Shown here piece by piece: positions 1 through 8,076 of a stretch of 18,987 nucleotides of DNA. The stretch's first letter is position 1; the number at the start of each line of letters is the position of its first letter. Under the pieces are notes generated by a model that saw only the letters and a list, made by a program, of their open reading frames with translations, ran no database searches and was not told the origin of the DNA. The stretch lies in assembly GCA_032586195.1 (NCBI GenBank), contig JAWHQP010000020.1, positions 1 to 18,987 on the forward strand, in the 5' to 3' direction. The stretch is from JAWHQP01 sp032586195. GTDB taxonomy: Bacteria; Pseudomonadota; Gammaproteobacteria; Enterobacterales; Pasteurellaceae. A program made the position numbers and the translations under genes.

Positions 1-274
1 GAATCAGATAAAGCCCGGGATTGCGTTTGTCATCGAGCAGCACACAGTCGGTCTGTACGCCTTCATTGCGCCAATGCTCGAGCATCATCCGACTGAGTTT
101 ATCCGTGCCCAGCGCCGATACATAATGCACCGCGATACGCTCAGGCGAAGAAATGCGGGCGAGATAAACCGCCGCATTCAGGCTGTCACCGCCATAAGAC
201 TGCCGCATCCGCCCAAAGGGCTCGCCGTTGAACTCGATCATGCATTCGCCGAGGATTGCGATTTTTTTCGTCAT
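1..274 (-). CDS. kdgK: 2-keto-3-deoxygluconate kinase, N-terminal part (cut by window edge)
   Basis: PfkB-family sugar kinase that phosphorylates 2-keto-3-deoxygluconate to KDPG, the last step before the Entner-Doudoroff aldolase. Only about 91 residues are in the window; they begin MTKKIAILGECMIEF and include GGDSLNAAVYLAR, the N-terminal PfkB glycine-rich region typical of KdgK. The catalytic Asp and ATP-binding part lie outside. The start at 274 is chosen over the adjacent ATG at 277 because AAGG lies six bases before it. The ribosome binding site overlaps the uxaC stop codon, so the gene is probably translationally coupled to uxaC in the operon dctP1-SDR-uxaC-kdgK. Family assignment is firm; substrate follows from family and neighbours. 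Confidence 0.9.
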   Translation of the reverse strand, partial: MTKKIAILGECMIEFNGEPFGRMRQSYGGDSLNAAVYLARISSPERIAVHYVSALGTDKLSRMMLEHWRNEGVQTDCVLLDDKRNPGLYLI

Positions 275-282
275 CATTCACC

Positions 283-1686
283 TTATTTGAAATAATTTTT
301 TGCATTATTAAAACAGATATCCTGCACCATTTTTCCCAGCAATTCGAGATCGTTCGGTACTTCGCCGTTTTCAACCCAGTTGCCGATCATTTCACACAAA
401 ATACGACGGAAATATTCATGACGGGTATAAGACAAAAAGCTACGGGAATCCGTCAGCATACCGACAAATCGGCTGAGCAAACCCAGCTGTGAAAGCTGCT
501 GTAATTGACGTTCCATACCGTCTTTCTGGTCATTGAACCACCAGCCCGAACCAAATTGGATTTTACCCGCGATGCCGCCGCCCTGAAAATTGCCAATCAT
601 GGTACCAATCATTTCGTTATCACGCGGATTCAAACAATACAGAATCGTTTTGGGTAACTGATCGGTTTGATCCATACTGTCTAATAGTGCGGATAATTGT
701 TCCGCATAGTTACGATCCGCAATCGAATCAAATCCGGCATCCGCCCCTAACAGCCTGAACATTCGCGTATTATTGTTGCGAATTGCCCCGATGTGATACT
801 GCATCACCCAGTTTCGTTTATGGTATTCTTTACCCAGCCAGACTAAAAGTGCGGTGCTGTATTGGGCTGTTTCTAGCTCGGTAAGGATATTTCCTCTTAA
901 ACGGTTGTGCAAAATGCGATCGAGCTCGCTTTCCTTTGGAACAGGCGCGAAACGTACGATTTCAAGACCATGATCCGAGGCTTTGCAGCCGACTTCATCA
1001 AAATAATTCAAGCGGGTTTCCAACGCGTTTAACAGATCGTTGAACGTCTGAATCCGAATACCGGAAACCGCTGACAAGCTATTGATGTAATCAGTGAAAC
1101 CCAGCAGCTCAATTTTAACGGCTTTATCCGGTCTAAACGTCGGCACGACTTCAATATCAAAGGTCGGATCCTGTTTAATCTGCTTGTGATAGCATAAATC
1201 GTCGATAGGATCGTCGGTGGTTCCCACCAATTTAACTTTCATTTGCCGCATAATGCCACGAGCGGAGAATTCGGGCCGAGCCAGTAATGCATTGCATCTA
1301 TACCAGATTTCATCGGCGCTCTGTTCGTTAAAAACAATATTGGTGATGCCAAAAGGACGGCGTAATTCTAAATGCGTCCAGTGATAAATGGGATTACCGA
1401 TACATTGCGGAACCACTTTTGCCCATTGCCGATATTTCTCTTTATTGGAAGCGTCACCCGTCACATATTTTTCTTCAATGCCCGCACTACGGGCTGCGCG
1501 CCATTTGTAATGATCGCCTTCTAACCAAATTTCGGTTAAATCCTTAAATTGGCGATTCTCCGCGATGTCTTTCGGACTTAAATGACAGTGATAATCAAAA
1601 ATCGGCATAGGCTCGGCATATTGATGATAAAGAATTCTGGCGGTTTCTGTCGAAAGCAGAAAATCTTCATCCATAAACTGTTTCAT
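283..1686 (-). CDS. uxaC: Uronate (glucuronate/galacturonate) isomerase
   Basis: Cytoplasmic isomerase converting D-glucuronate to D-fructuronate (and D-galacturonate to D-tagaturonate), the entry step of hexuronate breakdown. The 467 residues match the usual length of about 470 and the sequence is recognisable throughout. The amidohydrolase-type metal motif FDYHCHL places metal-binding histidines at about residues 33 and 35. A ribosome binding site GAGG precedes the ATG. The gene lies 12 bases after the SDR gene and overlaps the signals of kdgK, so it is in one minus-strand operon. No gene for the galacturonate branch (uxaA or classical uxaB) is visible, so glucuronate is the likelier substrate here. 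An uptake signal lies inside the gene at 847-855. Confidence 0.96.
   Translation of the reverse strand: MKQFMDEDFLLSTETARILYHQYAEPMPIFDYHCHLSPKDIAENRQFKDLTEIWLEGDHYKWRAARSAGIEEKYVTGDASNKEKYRQWAKVVPQCIGNPIYHWTHLELRRPFGITNIVFNEQSADEIWYRCNALLARPEFSARGIMRQMKVKLVGTTDDPIDDLCYHKQIKQDPTFDIEVVPTFRPDKAVKIELLGFTDYINSLSAVSGIRIQTFNDLLNALETRLNYFDEVGCKASDHGLEIVRFAPVPKESELDRILHNRLRGNILTELETAQYSTALLVWLGKEYHKRNWVMQYHIGAIRNNNTRMFRLLGADAGFDSIADRNYAEQLSALLDSMDQTDQLPKTILYCLNPRDNEMIGTMIGNFQGGGIAGKIQFGSGWWFNDQKDGMERQLQQLSQLGLLSRFVGMLTDSRSFLSYTRHEYFRRILCEMIGNWVENGEVPNDLELLGKMVQDICFNNAKNYFK
847..855 (+). repeat. DNA uptake signal sequence (Haemophilus type)
   Basis: Exact AAGTGCGGT, followed by GCTG, within the uxaC coding region (on the strand opposite to the gene). 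This is the 9-base core recognised by natural competence machinery in the Haemophilus/Pasteurella clade. It supports the taxonomic assignment rather than any local function. Confidence 0.85.
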
Positions 1687-1698
1687 AACACATTACCT

Positions 1699-2544
1699 CT
1701 ATACACCACTGTATGCCGAGAAGCCGCCGTCGATGGGTAAGACGACCCCGTTTACGAAACTGGAATAGGCCTCGTCCATCAGGAATAATACACCACCGAC
1801 TAACTCGGTCGCTTCGCCAAAACGACCCATTGGGGTATTCGTCAGGATTTTATTGGCTCGTGGTGTCGGTTTGCCTTCTTCATTAAAAAGTAAGGCGCGG
1901 TTTTGGTTGCTGACCAAAAAGCCCGGAGCGATTGCATTACAACGGATGCCCACATGGGAAAAATGAACCGCCAACCATTGGGTGAAATTGCTGATGGCGG
2001 CTTTCGCACCGGAATAGGCCGGAATTTTTGTTAACGGCGTAAAGGCATTCATACTTGAAATATTGATAATACAGGCCCCTTTCTTACCCACCATATCTTT
2101 AGCAAATATCTGCGTTGGTAACAATGTCCCTAAATAATTGAGGTTAAAAACGAACTCAATTCCGGATTTATCCAGTTCAAAGAAAGATTTGGTTCCTTCC
2201 GGCAGATTAACTTCATGAAATTCATTATCTGTCGTTGCTTTCGGATTGTTTCCGCCCGCGCCATTCAGTAAAATATCGCAGGTACCAAAATCAGTTGCGA
2301 TCTCATCCCGTGTGGCCTGTAAACTTGAAAGATCCAAAACATTCGTTTTATACCCTTTTGCAATACCGCCATTCGCTACAATTTCATCGGCACATCCTTG
2401 AGCAGCTTCCCGATTAATGTCCAACAATGCGATTTTTGCGCCCGTTTTAGCCAATTCTTTCGCTATGAATCCGCATAGAACCCCACCGGCACCAGTAATC
2501 ACTATAACTTTATCTTCAAACTTATGTTTTTGTGCAATACTCAT
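1699..2544 (-). CDS. SDR-family oxidoreductase, probable D-fructuronate reductase (mannonate oxidoreductase)
   Basis: NAD(P)-dependent short-chain dehydrogenase of 281 residues. A glycine-rich cofactor motif TGAGGVLCG is at residues 17-25, an NGAGG motif near 94-98, and the catalytic set is Ser163/164, Tyr177 and Lys181 (YSGAK). It resembles H. influenzae HI0048 and the B. subtilis YjmF/UxuB type, which replace the unrelated long-chain UxuB of E. coli. Position between dctP1 and uxaC supports reduction of fructuronate to mannonate; this role is inferred from family and context. The frame stays open upstream to 2700, but that would overlap dctP1. The ATG at 2544 (MSIAQKHKF) has a good GAGG site and matches the family N-terminus, so it is preferred. 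Confidence 0.9.
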   Translation of the reverse strand: MSIAQKHKFEDKVIVITGAGGVLCGFIAKELAKTGAKIALLDINREAAQGCADEIVANGGIAKGYKTNVLDLSSLQATRDEIATDFGTCDILLNGAGGNNPKATTDNEFHEVNLPEGTKSFFELDKSGIEFVFNLNYLGTLLPTQIFAKDMVGKKGACIINISSMNAFTPLTKIPAYSGAKAAISNFTQWLAVHFSHVGIRCNAIAPGFLVSNQNRALLFNEEGKPTPRANKILTNTPMGRFGEATELVGGVLFLMDEAYSSFVNGVVLPIDGGFSAYSGV

Positions 2545-2567
2545 ATTTACCTCAACGTTATTTAACG

Positions 2568-2590
2568 GGTGATGAAATTCATTCATCACC
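2568..2590 (-). promoter_or_regulatory. Intercistronic hairpin between dctP1 and the SDR gene
   Basis: A perfect 9-base inverted repeat, GGTGATGAA and TTCATCACC, with a 5-base loop lies 21 bases after the dctP1 stop codon. There is no U-run on the minus-strand transcript, so it does not look like a full terminator. Such hairpins after binding-protein genes often protect the upstream message and favour high binding-protein levels; that function is inferred. Confidence 0.6.
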
Positions 2591-2611
2591 GCATTCGTAA
2601 TCACTTGGAAA

Positions 2612-3601
2612 TTACTGACCCAGCTCATCAATGCGTTGGATATATGAACCGATGATCGGATCCTGTACCGCCTTATCATGCATAGGTTTAACGGCATCAA
2701 TGAACGGTTGTTTATCCACTTTTACAAACTCAACACCCAGTTTATCTTTGGCAGTCTGAACTTCTTTGGCTATCATTTCAGCCCACAGTGTTTTATGCGC
2801 CATCATTGAATGACCGGCCGCGTTCTTCAATGCCTCTTGTTGTTCCGGAGTTAATTTTGCCCAGGATTTTTCACCAATCACCAGCACATCGGGAATAATA
2901 GTGTGTTCATCTTCGCTAAAGAATTTTGCCACTTCGCCATGACGCATTAGTGTGAGTGCCGTCGGATTATTTTCCGCGGCGTCAACAACACCCTGCTGTA
3001 AAGCGGTATAAAGTTCTCCAAACGCTAAAGGTGTAGGTGACGCGCCCATTAATTTCACCATTTCCAAAGCACTAGGGCTTGGCTGCACACGAACCTTTAA
3101 CCCTTTTAAGTCCGCAGGTGTTTTAATCACTTTTTTAGCATAAAAACTACGTGCACCGGCATCATAATAGGTTAAGCCGATGAATCCTTTTCCCTTGGTT
3201 GATTCTAAAATTTTTTGTCCGACCTCCGGATCCTGTAAAACTTTATAATAGTGCTCGGTATCCTTGAACAAATACGGCACATTAAATGCACCATAACTAG
3301 GTTCAAAGGCTTCTAACTCACTGGCATTTGACTTAGCCATATCCAACGAACCCGCCTGAAGCAGCTCCATAGATTCCCGTTGGTTACCTAATTGACTATT
3401 AGGGTAAATGCGAATGATTACCTCACCTTTCGTGACTTCTTTTACCTCATCCGCCATTTTTTGCATAGAGATATGCACCGGATGTGTTTTGTCATTATTA
3501 TGGCTTAACTTTAATACCACTTTCGCAGAGGCGGAAAGTGAGATTGTTGCAGTGAGTAATCCTGTTAATGCAATCATTAATGCATTCTTCTTTATAGACA
3601 T
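2612..3601 (-). CDS. dctP: TRAP transporter solute-binding protein (DctP family), copy 1
   Basis: Periplasmic receptor for a tripartite ATP-independent transporter. It has 329 residues from the ATG at 3601 (MSIKKNALM), which has a GGAG site; a longer open frame to 3634 lacks this. A signal peptide (charged start, hydrophobic stretch to about residue 22, ASA cleavage near 26) is followed by the mature DctP fold. The conserved Arg of the family, which pairs with substrate carboxylate, is about residue 171 in LKVRVQPS, and AAENNPTAL follows near 208. The ligand should therefore be a carboxylate, plausibly a hexuronate or a glycoside containing one. The cognate membrane genes dctQ1 and dctM1 are divergent from it, an unusual split arrangement. 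It heads the minus-strand operon dctP1-SDR-uxaC-kdgK. Confidence 0.93.
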   Translation of the reverse strand: MSIKKNALMIALTGLLTATISLSASAKVVLKLSHNNDKTHPVHISMQKMADEVKEVTKGEVIIRIYPNSQLGNQRESMELLQAGSLDMAKSNASELEAFEPSYGAFNVPYLFKDTEHYYKVLQDPEVGQKILESTKGKGFIGLTYYDAGARSFYAKKVIKTPADLKGLKVRVQPSPSALEMVKLMGASPTPLAFGELYTALQQGVVDAAENNPTALTLMRHGEVAKFFSEDEHTIIPDVLVIGEKSWAKLTPEQQEALKNAAGHSMMAHKTLWAEMIAKEVQTAKDKLGVEFVKVDKQPFIDAVKPMHDKAVQDPIIGSYIQRIDELGQ

Positions 3602-3698
3602 AGACGGTTCTCTCCATACGTGGAATATATTCAATTATAAGTAAGACTTGTTACTGCCACCATTGCAATGAAAATATATTTTTTCTTGCACGCTTAAG

Positions 3699-3704
3699 AT
3701 ACTA
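3699..3704 (-). promoter_or_regulatory. Predicted -10 box of the dctP1 operon promoter
   Basis: Minus-strand TAGTAT lies with its downstream end 53.5 bases from the centre of the CRP-like site at 3745-3760. This would put transcription start near 3692 and CRP at about -60.5 (class I geometry). No good -35 box is seen, as expected for a CRP-dependent promoter. The half operators ACCAATT at 3706-3712 and 3728-3734 lie in the -10 to -35 zone. Confidence 0.45.
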
Positions 3705-3742
3705 GACCAATTTATTAATTAACTCCAACCAATTTTTCTGAA

Positions 3743-3754
3743 TTGGTGATCCAT
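3743..3754. promoter_or_regulatory. UxuR-type operator overlapping the CRP site
   Basis: TTGGTGATCCAT fits the TTGG-N4-CCAA palindrome of UxuR/ExuR-family GntR regulators at seven of eight conserved bases. It overlaps the left half of the CRP-like site. It also forms part of an inverted pair ACCAATT (3728-3734) and AATTGGT (3741-3747). Because it shares bases with the CRP site, its identity as an operator is less certain than the pair upstream of uxuR copy 2. Confidence 0.4.
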
Positions 3755-3760
3755 ATCACA
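3745..3760. promoter_or_regulatory. CRP (cAMP receptor protein) binding site
   Basis: GGTGATCCATATCACA matches TGTGA-N6-TCACA at nine of ten consensus positions and sits in an A/T-rich setting between the divergent dctP1 and dctQ1 genes. TATAAT-like boxes lie at equal distances on both sides, suggesting that one CRP dimer serves both promoters. Catabolite control of uronate genes by CRP is well known in gammaproteobacteria. Confidence 0.65.
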
Positions 3761-3800
3761 AAATTAGTAAAAAATATTCGCGTCATTTAATAAAAAAAAG

Positions 3801-3806
3801 TATATT
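3801..3806 (+). promoter_or_regulatory. Predicted -10 box of the dctQ1-dctM1-GH31-uxuR1 promoter
   Basis: TATATT ends exactly 53.5 bases from the CRP-site centre, the mirror image of the dctP1 promoter. Transcription would begin near 3813, leaving a leader of about 55 bases to the dctQ1 start. The box touches the operator at 3806-3817, so repressor binding should block RNA polymerase. Confidence 0.45.
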
Positions 3807-3817
3807 TGGTTCACCAG
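3806..3817. promoter_or_regulatory. UxuR-type operator before dctQ1
   Basis: TTGGTTCACCAG fits TTGG-N4-CCAA at seven of eight conserved bases, with further T-rich flanks (TTTGG and CAGTTT) like the 18-base UxuR/ExuR consensus. It lies at the predicted transcription start. Its centre is 63 bases, close to six helical turns, from that of the operator-like site at 3743-3754. Confidence 0.5.
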
Positions 3818-3868
3818 TTTATTCGTGCGGCAGTTTTTACCTTATTACCAAATAGCAAAGGAGATTAT

Positions 3869-4360
3869 ATGAATCGTTTCATAGCATTACTTGATAAAAT
3901 CCTATCCATATTATGTATCATCATATGTTCGGCATTGGTTGTATGTGTTGTATGGCAGGTATTTTCTCGTTATGTACTAAATGACCCCAGCACAATTACA
4001 GAAGAGCTCGCGAGATTCCTATTCATTTGGGTAGGGCTCATAGGAGCCGCTTATGGTTTGGGTCAGAAGAAACATCTCGCTATTGATTTGCTGATTAATA
4101 AATGGGAAAAAACTCCGAAAAAACAAACGTTACTAAAAATAGGCATTAATCTGATCAGCATTGCATTTATCGTTATTATTATGTGTTACGGAGGAGGTCG
4201 CCTCGTATCCGATACCATCAGTGCCGGACAAATTTCTCCCGTATTAGGCATCCAAATGGGATGGGTTTATGCCGCCATCCCTATCAGCGGATTCTTCATG
4301 CTAGTCTTTTTACTTCGCGATCTCCTTGAAGAAGGACGTCTTTTATCATCTTATCAGTAA
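3869..4360 (+). CDS. dctQ: TRAP transporter small membrane subunit (DctQ family), copy 1
   Basis: Small integral membrane subunit of a TRAP transporter, 163 residues from ATG 3869, which is preceded by GGAGATTAT. An open frame from a TTG at 3806 exists but has no ribosome binding site and runs through the operator. Four hydrophobic helices are visible at about residues 13-31, 47-66, 91-110 and 129-149. The family signature region is EELARFLFIWVG with the following K-K-H-L-A-I-D segment. It partners DctM1, whose gene begins 11 bases downstream, and presumably DctP1 encoded on the other strand. Confidence 0.92.
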   Translation: MNRFIALLDKILSILCIIICSALVVCVVWQVFSRYVLNDPSTITEELARFLFIWVGLIGAAYGLGQKKHLAIDLLINKWEKTPKKQTLLKIGINLISIAFIVIIMCYGGGRLVSDTISAGQISPVLGIQMGWVYAAIPISGFFMLVFLLRDLLEEGRLLSSYQ

Positions 4361-4371
4361 GGAAATGAAAT

Positions 4372-5672
4372 ATGGAATGGTCCACGGTTATAACTTTAGC
4401 AGGTAGTTTCTTTATTTTGCTTGCAATTGGTACACCAATATCCTTCGCTATTGGTATCTCTTCCCTATTAACAATTATGCTGTCGATTCCTTTGGATGCG
4501 GCCATTCAGGTCATCGCACAAAAAATGGCGACAGGTTTAGATAGTTTTTCGTTATTGGCAATTCCATTTTTTATCCTTGCCGGAAATATTATGAACCGAG
4601 GAGGTATTGCTTTACGACTTATAGAATTCGCTAAAGTGTTGGGCGGGCGGTTGCCGGGTTCACTCGCTCATGTCAATGTGTTAGCGAATATGATGTTCGG
4701 ATCTATTTCTGGTTCTGCCGTGGCCTCGGCCGCCGCTGTCGGCGGAACGATGGCTCCGTTGCAAAAGAAAGAAGGATACGACCCAGCATTCTCGGCGGCC
4801 GTTAATATTACCTCTTCACCGACAGGCTTATTAATTCCACCAAGTAATACTTTTATTGTATATTCGTTAATCTCGGGCGGTACGTCAATCGGTGCTTTAT
4901 TCCTGGCCGGTTACATACCCGGCATTCTGATGGGATTGGGAATCATGGTTGTCGCCTATTTTATTGCGAGAAAAAAGGGCTACCCGGTATCGCCAAAACC
5001 AACCGTCGGTGAGTTTATCAAAAAAAGCTTAGATGCCTTACCAAGCCTAGGACTTATCGTTGTAATCATCGGAGGTATCATTGCAGGTATTTTCACCGCG
5101 ACTGAAGCCTCTGCCATTGCCGTAGTATATACACTTATTCTTTCAATGTGCATTTACAAAGAAATTTCATTAAAGGAATTACCTAAAATTATTTTAGACG
5201 CGTCCGTCACAACATCCATTATTCTGCTGTTAATCGGTACATCAATGGGCATGTCCTGGGCAATGGCAAACGCTGATATCCCTTATATCATCAGCGATGG
5301 TTTATTATCCGTATCTGATAATCCGATTATTATCTTACTGATTATCAATCTGATTTTACTTGCTGTCGGCACATTTATGGATATGACGCCCGCATTGTTA
5401 ATTTTTACACCGATATTCCTGCCTATTGCCACCGAGCTGGGTATGGATCCGGTACATTTCGGTATCCTCATGACATTTAACTTATCCATCGGTATCTGTA
5501 CACCACCCGTGGGTAGCACTCTGTTTGTAGGCTGTTCTGTTTCCGGAGTGAAAATTGATCAGGTCATTAAACCTTTATTACCATTTACGGTATGTTAATT
5601 CTTACCTTATTACTAGTGACATTTGTGCCACAACTCAGTTTAACATTACCTCAAATGCTATTAGGTTATTAA
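4372..5672 (+). pseudogene. dctM: TRAP transporter large membrane subunit (DctM family), copy 1, frameshifted near the C-terminus
   Basis: The large TRAP permease subunit, which normally carries the sodium-coupled transport path. The open frame from ATG 4372 (AAGG site upstream) runs 408 residues with the typical series of membrane helices and conserved DctM motifs (GSISGSAVASAAAVG, TATEASA-like, GICTPPVGS). It then ends in PFTVC at 5598. Reading one base back from 5586 restores the expected family ending, YGMLILTLLLVTF and on to a stop at 5670-5672, adding 28 residues for a 433-residue protein. One T appears to be missing in CCATTTACGG at 5581-5590. The truncated form lacks the last membrane helix. 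A real disabling mutation and a base-calling error are both possible. No classical slippery heptamer is present. Confidence 0.85.
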
Positions 5673-5687
5673 CGGGGGGATATAAAG

Positions 5688-8066
5688 ATGAAAACGTTAA
5701 AGAACTGGAAATTAGTCAAAAGTTCGAATAACCGCATTGACTTACAAACCGATCATCACTGGATGCTACATATTTTTGTGTTAGAACAGGATATTTTCCG
5801 CGTCGCCTTTACCCAAGATAATGTATTTCGGGTAGAAAAAACTTGGGCAATCAGCCCGAACAGCAAAGATATCGATTGGGAAGGCCGAGACAAATGGTCG
5901 ATCGAAAATTTCTCATTACCCGACTACACACTCACGGAAACCATAGAGAGTCTTGAAATCGCGACAAACACAATCAAACTGATTGTTCATCGGCCGTTGT
6001 GGCTGGAATGGCAATACAAGTGCGGTGCTGAATGGACGACTTTTTCAGCCGATCGAAAAACCGGAGCATATCTTCTCGGTATATCTAACAACCAAGTATC
6101 TCATTTCATGCAACGTAGCATTTGTGACAATTATTACGGGTTAGGCGAAAAATCAGGCGCTCTTAACCGTCGAAACCGCCGTTTTGAAATGAGAAACCTT
6201 GATGCAATGGGCTACAATGCAGAATATACCGATCCACTATACAAACATATACCGTTCTACATTACCAATAATAAAGAAGTAAGTTATGGCTTATATTATG
6301 ATAATCTTGCAACCTGTTGGTTCAGATTAGGTAGTGAAATCGATAATTATCATGCTTACTATCGTAGCTATCAGGCGGAAGACGGCGATCTTGATTACTA
6401 TATGATTTTAGGCCCTAAAATTTTAGACGTAACCAAAAAATACACTTCATTAACCGGCGGCACCATTTTCGGTCCTAGATGGAGCCTGGGTTACAGCGGC
6501 TCGACTATGAGCTATACCGATGCTCCGGACGCTCAAGAACAGTTAAAAAAATTCGTGGATTTATGCAATGAGCACGATATCCCTTGTGATTCTTTCCAGC
6601 TTTCGTCAGGTTATACGTCGATTAACGGTAAACGGTACGTATTCAACTGGAACTATGATAAAGTGCCGCAACCTAAGTTAATGAGTCAATATTTCCTGGA
6701 TGCGGGCATGAATCTGGCTGCCAATATCAAACCTTGTCTATTACGGGATCATCCTAAATATGAAGAGGTGGCCCAAAAAGGATTATTTATTAAAGATTCC
6801 GAATATGACCAACCCGAACGCTCAATGTTCTGGGACGACGAAGGATCGCATTTAGATTTCACCAATCCGGACACTGTGCATTGGTGGAAATCCAACGTAA
6901 AATCACAGCTGCTTGAAATGGGCATAGGTTCAACCTGGAACGATAACAACGAGTTTGAAGTCTGGGATAACAATGCAAAATGTCATTTCTTCGGTAAAGG
7001 TTTATCAATTAAGCTTATTCGCCCATTACAGCCGTTATTAATGATGAAAGCGTCTTATGAGGCTCAAAAAGAATATGCGCCTAATACGCGTCCATATTTA
7101 ATTTCACGCTCAGGTTCGCCGGGGATGAATAGATATGTTCAAACCTGGTCCGGTGATAACCGTACCAGCTGGAACACTCTCAAATACAATATAAAAATGG
7201 GATTAGGCATGAGTTTATCCGGCTTATATAATGTAGGTCATGATGTGGGCGGATTCTCCGGTAATAAGCCCGAACCCGAATTATTTGTACGCTGGGTGCA
7301 GAATGGTATTATGCATCCTCGTTTCACTATTCATTCATGGAATGATGATAAAACTGTGAATGAACCATGGATGTATCCGGAGGTTACCAACATTATTCGC
7401 GATACTATTCAGCTGCGTTATCAATTAATACCGTATATTTATAATTTATTATGGCTGGCTCATACCAAAGCTGAACCCATGCTAAGACCTACATTTTTAG
7501 ATCATGAAAATGATGCCAATACTTTTGCCGAAACCGATGATTATCTCTTTGGTAAAGACTTATTGGTTGCCTCTGTCGTAGAAAAAAACCAACGCAAACG
7601 CAATGTTTATTTGCCACAAAATGGCAGAGGTTGGTATGATTTCTATAATCATCAATGGGTTAATGGAGGTGAACATATTACGGTCGATGCACCGCTTGAA
7701 CGTATTCCTTTATTTGTGAAAGCAGGATCTATTATTCCTATGGGGGCAAAAGGACGTTCAAATACCTTATCCGATAACTATAGAGAATTAGCCGTTTTCC
7801 CATTTATCAATCAAGGTGAAGATAATATTATCCTGTTTGATGATGACGGCATCAGTTATAATTATTTGCAAAATGAGCATTTAATACTTAATATTCATCT
7901 TAAATGTACAAATACAACCATTGAACTAAATATTACAAAATCCGGTAATTTTATACCACAGTACCAAGATATAGTAATTACATTACCTCGCAATGAAAAA
8001 CGTCAATTGACTATCAATGGAATAACTACGGAAAGTAAATATATACTTAACATAAACAATTTTTAA
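5688..8066 (+). CDS. Glycoside hydrolase family 31 enzyme, cytoplasmic, substrate unknown
   Basis: Retaining alpha-glycosidase of family GH31, 792 residues. A beta-sandwich N-terminal domain (about 1-250) precedes the (beta/alpha)8 catalytic domain, followed by C-terminal beta domains (from about 610). The nucleophile motif WNDNNE gives Asp419; the acid/base motif WSGDNR gives Asp490. Later GH31 landmarks are GHDVGGFSG and PRFTIHSWNDD, so the enzyme looks catalytically complete. There is no signal peptide, so it acts in the cytoplasm. It begins 15 bases after the restored dctM1 stop, with a GGGGGGA ribosome site, and is followed by uxuR copy 1. Context suggests an alpha-linked glycoside containing a uronate that enters through the TRAP system. 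Known GH31 activities include alpha-glucosidase, alpha-xylosidase and sulfoquinovosidase. It lacks the ADFGE-type motif I associate with the last; the specificity cannot be read here. The last 80 codons are very AT-rich. Confidence 0.93.
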   Translation: MKTLKNWKLVKSSNNRIDLQTDHHWMLHIFVLEQDIFRVAFTQDNVFRVEKTWAISPNSKDIDWEGRDKWSIENFSLPDYTLTETIESLEIATNTIKLIVHRPLWLEWQYKCGAEWTTFSADRKTGAYLLGISNNQVSHFMQRSICDNYYGLGEKSGALNRRNRRFEMRNLDAMGYNAEYTDPLYKHIPFYITNNKEVSYGLYYDNLATCWFRLGSEIDNYHAYYRSYQAEDGDLDYYMILGPKILDVTKKYTSLTGGTIFGPRWSLGYSGSTMSYTDAPDAQEQLKKFVDLCNEHDIPCDSFQLSSGYTSINGKRYVFNWNYDKVPQPKLMSQYFLDAGMNLAANIKPCLLRDHPKYEEVAQKGLFIKDSEYDQPERSMFWDDEGSHLDFTNPDTVHWWKSNVKSQLLEMGIGSTWNDNNEFEVWDNNAKCHFFGKGLSIKLIRPLQPLLMMKASYEAQKEYAPNTRPYLISRSGSPGMNRYVQTWSGDNRTSWNTLKYNIKMGLGMSLSGLYNVGHDVGGFSGNKPEPELFVRWVQNGIMHPRFTIHSWNDDKTVNEPWMYPEVTNIIRDTIQLRYQLIPYIYNLLWLAHTKAEPMLRPTFLDHENDANTFAETDDYLFGKDLLVASVVEKNQRKRNVYLPQNGRGWYDFYNHQWVNGGEHITVDAPLERIPLFVKAGSIIPMGAKGRSNTLSDNYRELAVFPFINQGEDNIILFDDDGISYNYLQNEHLILNIHLKCTNTTIELNITKSGNFIPQYQDIVITLPRNEKRQLTINGITTESKYILNINNF
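6018..6026 (+). repeat. DNA uptake signal sequence (Haemophilus type)
   Basis: Exact AAGTGCGGT inside the GH31 coding region. Its presence suggests that this accessory gene has been in a Haemophilus-clade genome for some time or came from one. Confidence 0.8.
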
Positions 8067-8076
8067 GAGGATAAAT

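Noticed and set aside
74..492. Short plus-strand frames opposite kdgK and uxaC
   Set aside because: They are shadows of well-supported minus-strand genes and lack any family resemblance.
2545..2700. N-terminal extension of the SDR protein
   Set aside because: It overlaps the end of dctP1 and the hairpin; the ATG at 2544 has a proper ribosome site and gives a normal SDR N-terminus.
3806..3868. Longer dctQ1 from a TTG start
   Set aside because: It would begin at the predicted transcription start and inside an operator, without a ribosome site; ATG 3869 has GGAGATTAT.
5581..5600. Programmed -1 frameshift in dctM1
   Set aside because: CCATTTACGG contains no X-XXY-YYZ slippery heptamer, there is no downstream pseudoknot that I can see, and the family has no known recoding. 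A one-base deletion or base-calling error is simpler.
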